Assembly (NCBI GenBank): GCA_012032075.1
Contig: JAAURU010000004.1
Location: 1-25,225 of the forward strand
Reading direction: 5' to 3'
DNA: 25,225 bases
Source of the DNA: Flavobacterium sp.
Lineage (GTDB): Bacteria; Bacteroidota; Bacteroidia; Flavobacteriales; Flavobacteriaceae
The notes beneath the pieces were generated by a model. That model ran no database searches. It worked only from the letters and a program-made list of their open reading frames with translations, and had not been told where the DNA came from. This document shows, in pieces, positions 7,606-16,356 of this stretch (positions are counted from its first letter, which is position 1; every line of letters begins with the position of its first letter). The position numbers and the translations under genes were made by a program.

Positions 7606-8598
7606 TTATTTTAAAAGCTTTACAATATCTTTAGCAAAATAACTCGCAATTATATCGGCACCTGATCTTTTTATAGCTGTTGTTTGTTCCATCATAATGG
7701 CATCGTGGTCTAACCAACCTTTTTCTGCAGCTGCTTTTATCATGGCATATTCACCAGAAACTTGGTAAACTGCAACTGGAACTTCGCTAATATTTTTAAT
7801 TTCTCTAACGATATCTAAATAAGCTATTCCTGGTTTTACCATTACAATATCAGCACCTTCTTCAATGTCCATTCTCGTTTCACGAATGGCTTCTTCTCTA
7901 TTGTGATAATCCATTTGGTAGGTTTTTTTATCCTTTGGTACTTCGACAAGCTCAGTATTTTTTGGAGCAGAATCTAAAGCATCTCTAAAAGGACCATAAT
8001 GAGCAGAAGCATACTTTGCTGAATAACTCATAATTCCTGTATTGATGAAATTTTCTTCTTCAAGTAATTCTCTAATGTCAAGAATACGTCCATCCATCAT
8101 GTCGCTTGGTGCAACAAAATCGGCTCCTGCTTTTGCGTGAGACAATGCCATTTCAGCTAGAAAATTTGACGTAATATCGTTAGCTACTTGTCCGTTTTCA
8201 ATGATTCCATCATGACCATAAATGGAATAAGGGTCAAGAGCAACATCGGTCATTACAATCATTTCTGGAACAGCATTTTTAATTACTTTATGGCTCTTTG
8301 CATTAAGCCTTCTGGATTTAGTGCTTCAGTTCCTTTGTTGTCTTTTAAATTATCGGGCACTTTTACAAATACTAAAACCGATTTTAGTCCCATTGCCCAA
8401 AGTTCTTTGACTTCTTTTCCAATAAATCTAAACTGTATCGAAAATAATTAGGCATTGACGGTATTTCACTTTTAATTCCTTTACCTTCTATTACAAATAA
8501 TGGAACTAAAAATCGTTTGGTGTCAATATGGTTTCGCGAACTAACGAACGAATACTTTCATTAGTTCTTAATCGTCTATTTCTTCTTAATGGAAACAT
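7606..8598 (-). CDS. hemB: delta-aminolevulinic acid dehydratase (porphobilinogen synthase), three frameshifts
   Basis: HemB condenses two 5-aminolevulinate molecules to porphobilinogen in the cytosol. The intact C-terminal part (7606-8262) contains DVALDPYS, the Asp-rich SDMMDGRI, YGPFRDALDSAP, ADIVMVKPG with the Schiff-base Lys, VAVYQVSGEYAMI and MEQTTAIKRSGADII. The N-terminal 110 residues lie upstream in other frames and start at ATG 8598 (MFPLRRNRRLRTNESIRSLV). Adding one base near 8508-8512, one near 8420-8427 and one near 8286-8290 (A/T runs) yields a continuous protein of about 330 residues, including FLVPLFVIEG and LKSVLVFVKVP. An exact 17-base repeat lies in frame at 7940-7956, encoding TELVEV between DSAP and KKTYQMD. 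The gene is essential, so the breaks are most likely sequencing errors. Confidence 0.93.
7940..7956 (-). repeat. 17-base repeat, copy inside hemB
   Basis: Read on the minus strand this is ACTGAGCTTGTCGAAGT, identical to 7002-7018. It lies in the hemB reading frame and supplies most of the codons for TELVEV in a surface-type segment between the conserved DSAP and KKTYQMD motifs. A repeat tolerated in frame inside an essential enzyme would explain this segment; chance identity is the alternative. Confidence 0.55.
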
Positions 8599-8608
8599 AA
8601 TTTATATT

Positions 8609-9638
8609 TTAAAATATCTTCTTTTCTAATTTTTCAAACACTTTTTTTATCTTTTTGTTTTCTTTGAAACGATAACCAACAAAAAAATCTATATATAATT
8701 TTGAGTTTATTAGTTCAGCTGTTTTTGTACTTTCATATTGATAATCTCTAAAATTAGCTTTAAATCCTGAAAATAAATTTTTATTATTATAGCCTAATGA
8801 GAAATTTAAGTCTAAATTAAAATTCATATTAAAGGATTTTATATTACTTTCCTGATTAATATCTTTTTTGTTAAAATAACTTCTCGAATTGTTTATTCCA
8901 AAACCAGGATGCGCTCCTAAAGTTGCAAACCATTTCTTACTTAATACAAAGTTATGCATATATCCATATTGAAACAAGGCATCGAAAGAATATACTTTTG
9001 TTAAAAATTTTTCATTTTCATTTACTCTTTTCGATTTTAATGTATTGAAATAATAACCTACAGAAGGAATGAAACTTCCAGCATTTTTTATTTGCCTTTC
9101 AGTCATGTTTTCAAATGCACGATAGGAAAAATTATTGTTTAGTATGTAAAATGTTTTTCCACCAATAGTTCTAATTTCTAATTCAGGATAAACATCTAAA
9201 GGTAAAGATTCTAAAGGACTTTCGACATAAAACCCTTTGGTGTTTTTAAAATCTACTTCTTGTCTTAATCGATCATTATAGAAAAACTTAAAGCTTAAAT
9301 CCAGAGTGTTTGTTTCTCCATATGTTGATTCATCTTTGGCATAAAAATTAGGTGAATAAGAAATGAATAAACCTAAAAACTTATAATCAAAGGAGAATCT
9401 AAGTTTTGTTTTTTGATTTGGAATAAATTTGTCTTCATTTGTTAGCGTTCTATCTAAACTAGGAATGGTATAACTATCTACATCACTATTTACAGAAATT
9501 TTAAAAATCATCTTGTCAAAATAGTTCACTCTATAGTTAGGATCATATTTGTGTTTTTTAGCATGAAGTTTTTCTCCTTCATCTTGAGCAGAAAGAAAAT
9601 TGAAAAAAAAAGAATATGATAAAGTAAATTAACTTCAA
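8609..9638 (-). CDS. DUF4421 family outer-membrane beta-barrel protein (frame broken in signal peptide)
   Basis: About 340 residues after repair, with alternating hydrophobic strands such as KLRFSFDYKFLGLFISYSP, ALFQYGYMHNFVLSKKWFAT and LYIDFFVGYRF, as expected of an outer-membrane barrel. The sequence resembles DUF4421 proteins of Bacteroidota, whose function is not known. The intact frame extends back through DEGEKLHAKKHKYDPNYRVN to a signal peptide ending FLSAQ. Its start lies beyond a nine-base A run (9603-9611) that seems one base too long. Removing one base gives a TTG start at 9638 (MKLIYFIIFFFF), or a nearby ATG lost to error. It follows hemF by 13 bases and precedes hemB by 10, so it belongs to the heme operon. 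A role in heme or iron handling is only a guess from position. Confidence 0.75.
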
Positions 9639-9651
9639 AAAAATAGTAGTT

Positions 9652-10554
9652 TTATAACCAATCGATAGGGTTTTTTAGTGTTTGTATTAATTTTTCTTCA
9701 GCACTTCCTTTTTCTGGACGATGATTATACACCCATTGTACATGTGGTGGCAAACTCATTAATATACTTTCAATTCTACCATTGGTTTTTAAACCAAATA
9801 AAGTGCCTTTATCATGAACTAGATTGAATTCTACATAACGACCACGACGAATTTCTTGCCAATTTTTTTGAGCTTCGGTATAAGATAAATCTTTTCGTTT
9901 TTCAACTATTGGAAGATAAGCATTTAGAAAACTATTTCCAATTTCTGTAACAAAATTATACCAATCTTCCATTTTCATGCCTTCGTTTTTCTTTACAATA
10001 ATCGAAAAATAAACCACCTATTCCACGCGCTTCATTTCGGTGTGCGTTCCAAAAATAAGCATCACATTGTTTTTATATTTTGGATAAAATTCTGGATTAT
10101 GATTGTCACAAGCAGTTTTACAAGTTTGATGAAAATGAATGGCATCTTCTTCGAAAAGATAATAAGGAGTTAAATCTTGGCCACCACCAAACCAACTATT
10201 GATTACTTCACCATTATCATTATACATTTCGAAATATCTCCAATTGGCATGAACTGTTGGCACCAGTGGACTTTTTGGATGAATGACTAAACTCAATCCA
10301 CAAGCAAAAAAATCAGCTTCACCTACATTAAATAATTTCTGCATAGAATCAGGTAATTTTCCGTGAACTGCAGAAATATTCACACCTCCTTTTTCAAAAA
10401 CAGTTCCGTTTTCGATGACACGTGTTCTTCCACCACCACCTTCTGGTCTTTCCCAAATGTCTTCTCGGAATTTGGCAACACCATCGATTGCTTCTAATTT
10501 AGAAGTAATTTGGTTTTGCAGGTTTTGGATGTATGCGTAAAATTTATCTTTCAT
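9652..10554 (-). CDS. hemF: oxygen-dependent coproporphyrinogen III oxidase (two frameshifts)
   Basis: HemF uses O2 to decarboxylate coproporphyrinogen III to protoporphyrinogen IX. The N-terminal piece (10554 down to about 10068) carries FREDIWERPEGGGGRTRVIE, ENGTVFEKGGVN and SWFGGGQDLTPYYLF. The C-terminal piece (9652-10017) carries MEDWYNFVTEIGNSFLNAY, IRRGRYVEFNLVHDKGT and MSLPPHVQW. Between them, adding one T near 10066-10069 and removing one base from the T run at 9986-9990 restores the family signature CDAYFWNAHRNEARGIGGLF. The repaired length is about 300 residues, as in the family. The start at 10554 lies 13 bases downstream of a palindrome (10568-10594). An O2-dependent enzyme with HemJ suggests aerobic heme synthesis; no hemN is in the window. 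Confidence 0.95.
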
Positions 10555-10567
10555 GTTTATTGTTTCT

Positions 10568-10594
10568 CCTGCAAGGTTTTAAAAACCTTGTAGG
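10568..10594. repeat. REP-like palindrome, hemF side of RAYT
   Basis: A 27-base palindrome with arms CCTGCAAGGTTTT and AAAACCTTGTAGG around a single central base. The arms pair throughout with one G-T wobble. It is the inverted copy of 11173-11199, from which it differs only at the central base. It lies between the RAYT transposase stop and the hemF start. Confidence 0.8.
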
Positions 10595-10603
10595 TGTTTA
10601 TAA

Positions 10604-11156
10604 TTATTCAAACGTGTATTTCTCTGCTAACACATCGCTTTTAGAATTATGGCAGAAAATAAAATTATCCTTTCCTCCAAATAAATTCAAAACTGCTTCT
10701 CTTTCCAATTTTGTTTCTTTAACAGATAATATAGATTGGTAAGAAGAAAATAAAAAAGTTTTATAATCAATATCTATATGGTGTTTTGGATTCAAATGGA
10801 TGTATAAAATCAAATTTCTTAAATACACTTCGTCATCTAATCTAATTCTTTTAAAATGCTTTTCAAAAAGACTTCCAGTTCTGCTAATTTGTTTGTTATA
10901 AGCTTTAGCGTATGAATTAAAAAAATTAGAAAAAACATTGTGTAACAATTTCAGATTCTTCATTTAATTTTATAACCAAATGAAAATGATTATCCATTAA
11001 ACAATAGGCATATAATGAAATATGATTTTTCAAATAATTATTAAATTGTTTTAAAAAATAACGTTTGTTTTCATTATTAGAAAAGATATCTGTTCCATTT
11101 ATTCCTTTATTATAAATGTGATAAAATCTGTCTTTTTCTAATATTTCTAATTTCAT
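10604..11156 (-). CDS. REP-associated tyrosine transposase (RAYT, Y1/HUH family), one frameshift
   Basis: Two pieces (10926-11156 and 10604-10963) form one protein of about 184 residues when one base is removed from the A run at 10930-10935. The N-terminal part has YHIYNKGINGTDIFSN and the HUH motif AYCLMDNHFHLVIK. The second part has the catalytic Tyr helix NSYAKAYNKQ, then GSLFEKHFKRIRLDDEVYLR and LILYIHLNPKHH, typical of RAYTs/transposase IS200-like proteins. Such enzymes nick single-stranded DNA at REP palindromes. The gene lies between two nearly identical inverted palindromes (10568-10594 and 11173-11199), and together they interrupt hemE-hemF on the same strand. RAYTs are usually single-copy and domesticated instead of true insertion sequences. 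The frameshift may be a sequencing error. Confidence 0.88.
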
Positions 11157-11172
11157 CTAAAATTAAATTATA

Positions 11173-11199
11173 CCTACAAGGTTTTGAAAACCTTGCAGG
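11173..11199. repeat. REP-like palindrome, hemE side of RAYT
   Basis: A 27-base palindrome with arms CCTACAAGGTTTT and AAAACCTTGCAGG around a central G, 8 bases after the hemE stop and 16 bases before the RAYT start. It is the reverse complement of 10568-10594 with one difference. In the heme operon transcript it would fold into a strong hairpin that could stabilise the upstream hemE message or weaken read-through. Confidence 0.8.
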
Positions 11200-11207
11200 A
11201 AATCAAT

Positions 11208-12233
11208 TTACTTACCATACTCCTTCACCGCATCCACAAATGCTTTAGCATGATCTACAGGGATATTTGGTAAAATACCGTGACCTAGGTTTACTATATA
11301 ATTGTCTTTTCCAAATTCGTCAATCATTTCGTGTACCATTTTTTTGATAACTGGAATTGGAGAAAGTAATCTTGAAGGATCAAAATTACCTTGTAAGGTT
11401 TTCTTTCCTCCTGTTAAATATCTAGCATTTCTTGGAGAACAAGTCCAATCTACACCAATTGCTGATGCTTTAGATTTTGCCATATCATTTAAAGCAAACC
11501 AACAGCCTTTTCCAAAAACGATTACCTTAGTTTCATTAGCTAAAGCTTCTGTAATTTGGTTAATATACTGCCAAGAGAACTCTGTGTAGTCTGCAGGAGA
11601 AAGCATGCCACCCCAAGAATCAAATATTTGAACCGCATTAACTCCATGTTTTACTTTTTCTTTCAAATATAAAATGGTGGTATCTGTAATTTTTTGTAAT
11701 AATAAATGAGCCGCAACTGGATTTGAAAAACAGAAGCCTTTAGCTTTATCAAAACTTTTAGAACCTTTTCCTTCTACTGCATAACAGAAGATTGTCCATG
11801 GAGAACCAGCGAAACCAATTAAAGGCACTTCATTATTTAATTTTTCAAGAGTCATGTCAATAGCATCCATAACATAACCTAACGTTTCATTGATGTTTGG
11901 AATAAATACTTTATCAACATCAGTAGCTTTACGAATAGGATTTGGTAAAACGGGTCCGATTCCATCTTCTAATTCTACATCTATTCCCATTGCTTGTGGA
12001 ATTACTAAAATATCTGAAAAAAGAATAGCAGCATCGGGCTTTATAATACGAATAGGTTGAACTGTTATTTCAGAAGCTAATTCTGGAGTTTTACATCGAG
12101 TGAAGAAATCATATTTCTCCTTTATTGCCATAAATTCTGGTAAATATCTTCCCGCTTGACGCATCATCCAAACTGGTGGTCGTTCTACAGTTTCATTGTT
12201 TAAGGCTTTTAAGAGTAAATCGTTTTTAATCAT
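11208..12233 (-). CDS. hemE: uroporphyrinogen decarboxylase
   Basis: This 341-residue enzyme decarboxylates the four acetates of uroporphyrinogen III to give coproporphyrinogen III in the cytosol. The N-terminal signature RPPVWMMRQAGRYLPEF (residues 18-34) contains the catalytic Arg pair. DAAILFSDILVIPQAMG carries the conserved Asp. GFAGSPWTIFCYAVEG and QIFDSWGGMLSPADY follow, and the C-terminal FDPSRLL with NLGHGILPN completes the family pattern. Length is typical and the frame is intact. It follows hemD by 57 bases, which include a tandem 14-base repeat just before the start, and precedes the RAYT insertion. Confidence 0.98.
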   Translation of the reverse strand: MIKNDLLLKALNNETVERPPVWMMRQAGRYLPEFMAIKEKYDFFTRCKTPELASEITVQPIRIIKPDAAILFSDILVIPQAMGIDVELEDGIGPVLPNPIRKATDVDKVFIPNINETLGYVMDAIDMTLEKLNNEVPLIGFAGSPWTIFCYAVEGKGSKSFDKAKGFCFSNPVAAHLLLQKITDTTILYLKEKVKHGVNAVQIFDSWGGMLSPADYTEFSWQYINQITEALANETKVIVFGKGCWFALNDMAKSKASAIGVDWTCSPRNARYLTGGKKTLQGNFDPSRLLSPIPVIKKMVHEMIDEFGKDNYIVNLGHGILPNIPVDHAKAFVDAVKEYGK

Positions 12234-12240
12234 TTTTAAA

Positions 12241-12268
12241 TAAGGTTAAAAGTTTAAGGTTAAAAGTT
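12241..12268. repeat. tandem repeat, two perfect 14-base units
   Basis: TAAGGTTAAAAGTT occurs twice head to tail (12241-12254 and 12255-12268), starting 8 bases upstream of the hemE start. The unit lies in the leader of hemE between hemD and hemE. Copy number could vary by slippage and change spacing upstream of hemE; no function is evident from sequence. Confidence 0.8.
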
Positions 12269-12290
12269 GATTTGAACTGAAACCCTAAAA

Positions 12291-12947
12291 CTATTTAGTG
12301 TAATATTTTAATACTTCTTTAATTACATTTTCAACGCTAGGTTGTGATGCAATTATAATTTTATTTGTTTTGTTTTCCAATGCTTTTGCTGTTGTGTTCC
12401 CTATGCAAAAACAAGCTTGATCTTCTATTTTATTTTTTAGCAAGTAACTTTCTACTCCAGAAGGACTAAAAAACAATATGCTTTCTGTTTTTTCTTTTAT
12501 TATTTTAGGTTGTAAAACAGTTTGATAAACGGCAACTTCATTGAAGTTTATATGATTATCTTTAAAAATATTTGGCAAACTATCCTTTCTAATATTCCCA
12601 GAGAAAAAGGTAAACGAAGAACTTTTATATTTTGCTACAATTAAACTAGCTAAATCTGTTGCGTTTTCTTTACTATCAATTACTTCAAAACCTTCTTTTT
12701 CTAAAAAAGATTTAGTTTTAAAACCCACACAAAAACATTTTTTTTGTCTTAATTTAAATATTTTTTTACTTTTTAAAATACTTTTTATGGCATTTTTGCT
12801 AGTAAAAATTAAATTTTCATTTAGTTGTTTCAACAAAAAAGAAATAGCTTTTAATTTTAATAAAATTTTCATGCACAATTGTAAAATTTTCATTCTTAAA
12901 CATTGTTAATTGTTTTTTGAAAGTTTTCTTGTGCTAAGAATAATCAT
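12291..12947 (-). CDS. hemD: uroporphyrinogen-III synthase (two compensating frameshifts)
   Basis: HemD cyclises hydroxymethylbilane, with inversion of ring D, to uroporphyrinogen III. The family is poorly conserved, but NLIFTSKNAIKS, LASLIVAKYKSSSFTFFSGN, VAVYQTVLQP, ESILFFSPSGVESYLLKN, CFCIGNTTAKAL and IIASQPSVENVIKEV are all typical. The true N-terminus is upstream in another frame: ATG at 12947 starts MIILSTRKLSK. Adding one base to the T run at 12913-12918 continues QLTMFKNENFTIVHENFIKI, and removing one base at 12849-12852 joins the main frame. The repaired protein has about 218 residues, against 200 with a spurious start at 12893. The start codon directly follows the trkA stop with no gap, so the two are translationally coupled. 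Confidence 0.9.
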
Positions 12948-13661
12948 CTATATTTTTTTATTCCTTAAATCATATTCTTCTTCACCCATGCAGTAGGTTT
13001 CAATATCTTTATTGTAACCATAAACAACAAGTATATCATCCTCTAAAACAATTGTTTCAGGATTAGGACGTCCAATAGATTCTTTAATAATTGTTTTTTT
13101 CCTATTAGGTTCTTTTTTCTTTTTTCTAATTATTGTAACTAGAGTTAAACTGTATTTGTCAACAGAATCTAACTCTCCAAGAGTTTTACCATAAAATTCT
13201 TTCTTAGCTTTTACTTCTGAAATAGTATAATTATTATCTAATTGATAATTTTCTAAGGTAGATTTAAAATTAATTTGTTTGGTTAAACGATCTGCCGAAT
13301 CTTGTTCAGGGTGAATAATACTATAAATCCCCATTGCTTCTAAAACTGTATCATGAATAGGAGAAAGCGCTCTACTAATTATTTTAACATCTGTTAATTT
13401 TTTAATGATAGCTGTAGTTATTATAGCCGCTCCTTCATTTTCACCTATTGCAACAACAATCTTATCTGCATCTTTTAAAGGTACAGCATCATATGCAAGT
13501 TCATTTGTAGAATCCATACAAATCGCATGAGAAATTTTATCTTTTACAAGATTAATTTTATCCATTTGTCTATCAATACCTATAACTTCATTTCCAGTTT
13601 CTGTTAAGCTTAAAGCCAATGACATACCGAAATTCCCTAGTCCAAAAACAATTATTTTCAT
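12948..13661 (-). CDS. trkA: TrkA/KtrA-type potassium channel regulatory subunit (RCK)
   Basis: A 237-residue cytosolic subunit that gates the partner potassium translocator in response to nucleotide binding. The RCK_N domain starts at residue 1 with the Rossmann glycine motif FGLGNFGMSLA (6-16), the acidic ribose-binding GIDRQ, ICMDSTNE, IVVAIGENEGAAII and KIISRALSPIHDTVLEAMG. From about 140 the RCK_C domain follows (ISEVKAKKEFYGKTLGEL ... DDILVVYGYNKDIE). One RCK unit and this length fit KtrA better than the doubled E. coli TrkA, so either name is defensible. It starts 7 bases after the trkH stop, and its stop codon directly abuts the hemD start. The frame is intact. Confidence 0.93.
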   Translation of the reverse strand: MKIIVFGLGNFGMSLALSLTETGNEVIGIDRQMDKINLVKDKISHAICMDSTNELAYDAVPLKDADKIVVAIGENEGAAIITTAIIKKLTDVKIISRALSPIHDTVLEAMGIYSIIHPEQDSADRLTKQINFKSTLENYQLDNNYTISEVKAKKEFYGKTLGELDSVDKYSLTLVTIIRKKKKEPNRKKTIIKESIGRPNPETIVLEDDILVVYGYNKDIETYCMGEEEYDLRNKKI

Positions 13662-13668
13662 TTTATTT

Positions 13669-15416
13669 TTAGTTAATTAACATATTTTCTTTTGGATATT
13701 CATAAAATTGATGATTTATTTGACCTAAAATACCAAAAAGTAAGTTAAGCATTCCTATTCTACCTAAAAACATTAAAGCAATCAAAACATATTTACTAGG
13801 TTCTGTAATTGTGGGAGTAAAATTCATACTCAAACCAACTGTACTATATGCAGAAAAACACTCAAAAACTACAGTTAATACAGGAGTTCCTTTAGGTTCA
13901 AATATTAATAAAGCCATAATACCAAAACCGATTATTATTAACGATAAACATAAAATTGCAAAAGCACGAGAAACAGTTTCACTTGTTAGTCTTCTACCAA
14001 AAATTTGTATTCTACTTTTCCCTCTAGCAACTGCAATAAAGTTTAATGTAGCTATAGCGAATGTACTTGTTTTTACTCCGCCAGCTGTAGATGCAGGAGA
14101 CCCTCCTATCCACATTAGGAAGATTACAAATAATAGAGAAGGAACCGTCATGGTTGCATAATCAATAACATTAAAACCAGCTGTTCTAGGAGTAACAGAA
14201 CTAAAAGCAGCATTAGTAATTTTCCCAAAAACACTTTGATGTTCCTGTAAAGTATTATGGTATTCTGAAAAAAATAAAAAAAGCCAACCACCTAGAAGAA
14301 GTATTAATGTAGTATAAATTACAATTTTAGTGTTTAGAGTAATTATTGGAACTTGCTTGTGTATAATTTTTTTATTTAAAAGTTCTAAAATATAAATTTT
14401 AATGTATTTATAGAAATTAAAAATAATATTATGCCCAAGTCCTCCAAAAATTATTAATAACATAATAATCCACTGCATATAATAATTAAACCGAATACTT
14501 TCATCGTACATTCCTGAAGAAAAAATAGAAAATCCAGCGTTACAAAAAGCTGAAATAGAATGAAAAATAGAAAAAAACAGTTTGTTTGATATATTAGAAA
14601 CATTTGAAATGGAAAAATATACAAATAATGCTCCTATAAGCTCAATTGCTAATGTGAAAATAACCACATTTAGTGCTGCCCTAAATACATCTTTAAGCCC
14701 TTCGGAAGCGATGAAGTCTTTTGTGTTTAAACCTTCTTTGAAAGAGGAACTACCTCTAAAGAAAAAAGCAAAGAATGAGGTAAAGGTTAAAATACCAATT
14801 CCGCCTAATTGGATTAACACTAAAATTATAGATTGTCCTACAATAGTGTAATCTTTTGCTGTATCAACCACTGCTAATCCAGTAACACATACAGCGCTTG
14901 TTGATGTGAATAATGCATTTGTAAAAGATATCCCATTTATTGTTGCACTGGGTAACATTAGTAAAAATGCACCAGAAAGTGCAAGAATTAAAAAACTCCC
15001 TATAAATACTATTGCTGGATTAAAATAAACATCATAAATATGTCTTACTAATATTAATAAGCGAAGTAGAAAATAAATAATTAATCCTGTTTCGATAACA
15101 GGTTTAATTTTTTGTAAAATGTAGTCTTTACTGAAATCATTATTTATAATTCTAATTATCAATGAAATTATTAGTAAAACTGAAAGAATAGAAATATTTG
15201 CTAGAGCTACTTTTTTATTTTCTTTTTAAAATTTTATAAAATAAATAATTTAAATGTATTAAAGAAAAGTAACAAAATAGTAAGCACTATTAATCCTATT
15301 ACATGAGGGCTATTAAAATTTTCTTCAAAATCATATCCAAAGTCGAAAACTATAAATAGTAGTACAATAATATCAAAGAAACGATAAACATAATTGAGTA
15401 ATGATTCTCTTTCCAT
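13669..15416 (-). CDS. trkH: TrkH/KtrB potassium uptake translocator with N-terminal extension (frame broken near 15200-15240)
   Basis: Membrane subunit of the TrkH/KtrB family, which admits K+ through four M1-P-M2 repeats. Selectivity-filter-like loops are visible: TSTSAVCVTGLAVVD, SISAFCNAGFSIFS, VTPRTAGFNVIDY and CFSAYSTVGLSMNF, each with the conserved Gly, plus GGSPASTAGGVKTSTFAI and LGGIGILT. The main frame covers 13669-15162. The 60-codon frame 15234-15416, starting MERESLLNYVYRFFDIIVLL, contributes two extra membrane segments that I believe belong to the same flavobacterial protein of about 580 residues. The region between (VALANISILSVLLIISLI, in the main frame but without a start codon) supports continuity. 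I could not repair the junction with a single base. ATG 15416 lies 10 bases after the hemC stop. Confidence 0.85.
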
Positions 15417-15426
15417 TTGTAGAGAT

Positions 15427-16347
15427 TTATTTCACTTTTAATTTAGTTCGAAGTTTTTCCATAAGGGAATGTCCTCCATTGTTTAAAACCTCTTTGGCAC
15501 AATCGTTTCCAAAAGATTTATAATTAGCAAAATTACAACTTTTTTTGATGTAATGTTTCTCTTTTTCATCTAAAGAGAATAACGCACCTTCAAAATTTAT
15601 TTTACCGTTTTCTATTTTTGCTAATGCTCCAATTGGTGCTGTACAACCTCCTTCTAATGTTTTAAAATACTGTCTTTCAATATAAGTACAAACTTCAGTT
15701 TCTTCATGATTCAATTGTGAAAGCACTTCTTTTGTATAAGCATCACTTTCCATGGCAACAACAAGCATTGCTCCTTGCGCTGGAGCTGGAATCATCCAAT
15801 CTAAATTTAGATAAGTATCTGGTTTTAAATTAATTCGTTCTAAACCAGCCGCAGCAAAAATAGCACCGTTCCAATTGTTTTCTTTCAGTTTTTGCATTCT
15901 TGTGTTTACATTCCCACGTAAATCTTCAACACTATGAGAAGGATATTTATGCAACCATTGTGCTTTTCTTCTTAAACTTCCAGAAGCTATAATCCCTTCA
16001 GAATTTAAAAAATCTAAACTTCCTTTATGTACTAGTATATCAAGTGTTGAGGCTCTTTCTAAAACAGCCGCTTGCATAATTCCTTTAGGTAAACTAGTAG
16101 GAACATCTTTCATAGAATGAACAGCAATATCTACTTCACCTTTTAGCATGGCAACATCAAGAGTTTTTGTAAATATTCCAGTTATTCCTAATTCATATAA
16201 AGGTTTATCAAGAATAAGATCTCCTGTGGCTTTTACAGTAATGATTTTTGTTTTGTAACCTAAAGTGTTAAGTTTATTTTGAACCGTATGCGCTTGCCAA
16301 AGAGCTAATTCGCTATCACGAGTTCCTATTCGAATTGTTTTTTTCAA
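15427..16347 (-). CDS. hemC: porphobilinogen deaminase (hydroxymethylbilane synthase)
   Basis: A 306-residue cytosolic enzyme that polymerises four porphobilinogens into hydroxymethylbilane. Motifs: GTRDSELALWQA (8-19), the catalytic Asp81 in HSMKDVPTSLP (77-87), GSLRRKAQ (123-130), DLRGNVNTRMQKL (142-154), PAPAQGAMLVVAM (187-199) and the dipyrromethane cofactor Cys235 in LEGGCTAPIGA. Length is normal and the frame is intact. It starts 9 bases after the hemA stop and is the second gene of the operon. The intact frame and full motif set leave no serious alternative. Confidence 0.98.
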   Translation of the reverse strand: MKKTIRIGTRDSELALWQAHTVQNKLNTLGYKTKIITVKATGDLILDKPLYELGITGIFTKTLDVAMLKGEVDIAVHSMKDVPTSLPKGIMQAAVLERASTLDILVHKGSLDFLNSEGIIASGSLRRKAQWLHKYPSHSVEDLRGNVNTRMQKLKENNWNGAIFAAAGLERINLKPDTYLNLDWMIPAPAQGAMLVVAMESDAYTKEVLSQLNHEETEVCTYIERQYFKTLEGGCTAPIGALAKIENGKINFEGALFSLDEKEKHYIKKSCNFANYKSFGNDCAKEVLNNGGHSLMEKLRTKLKVK

Positions 16348-16356
16348 AAGAGTAAT

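Noticed and set aside
8188..8451. Plus-strand open frame over the hemB 5' part
   Set aside because: The minus-strand reading of the same bases encodes conserved HemB segments once three indels are repaired.
10533..10742. Plus-strand open frame over the hemF start and palindrome
   Set aside because: It is antisense to hemF and the RAYT gene and reads through a palindrome; not a credible gene.
13811..14851. Two plus-strand open frames (13811-14161 and 14582-14851)
   Set aside because: They are antisense shadows of the TrkH membrane-protein frame.
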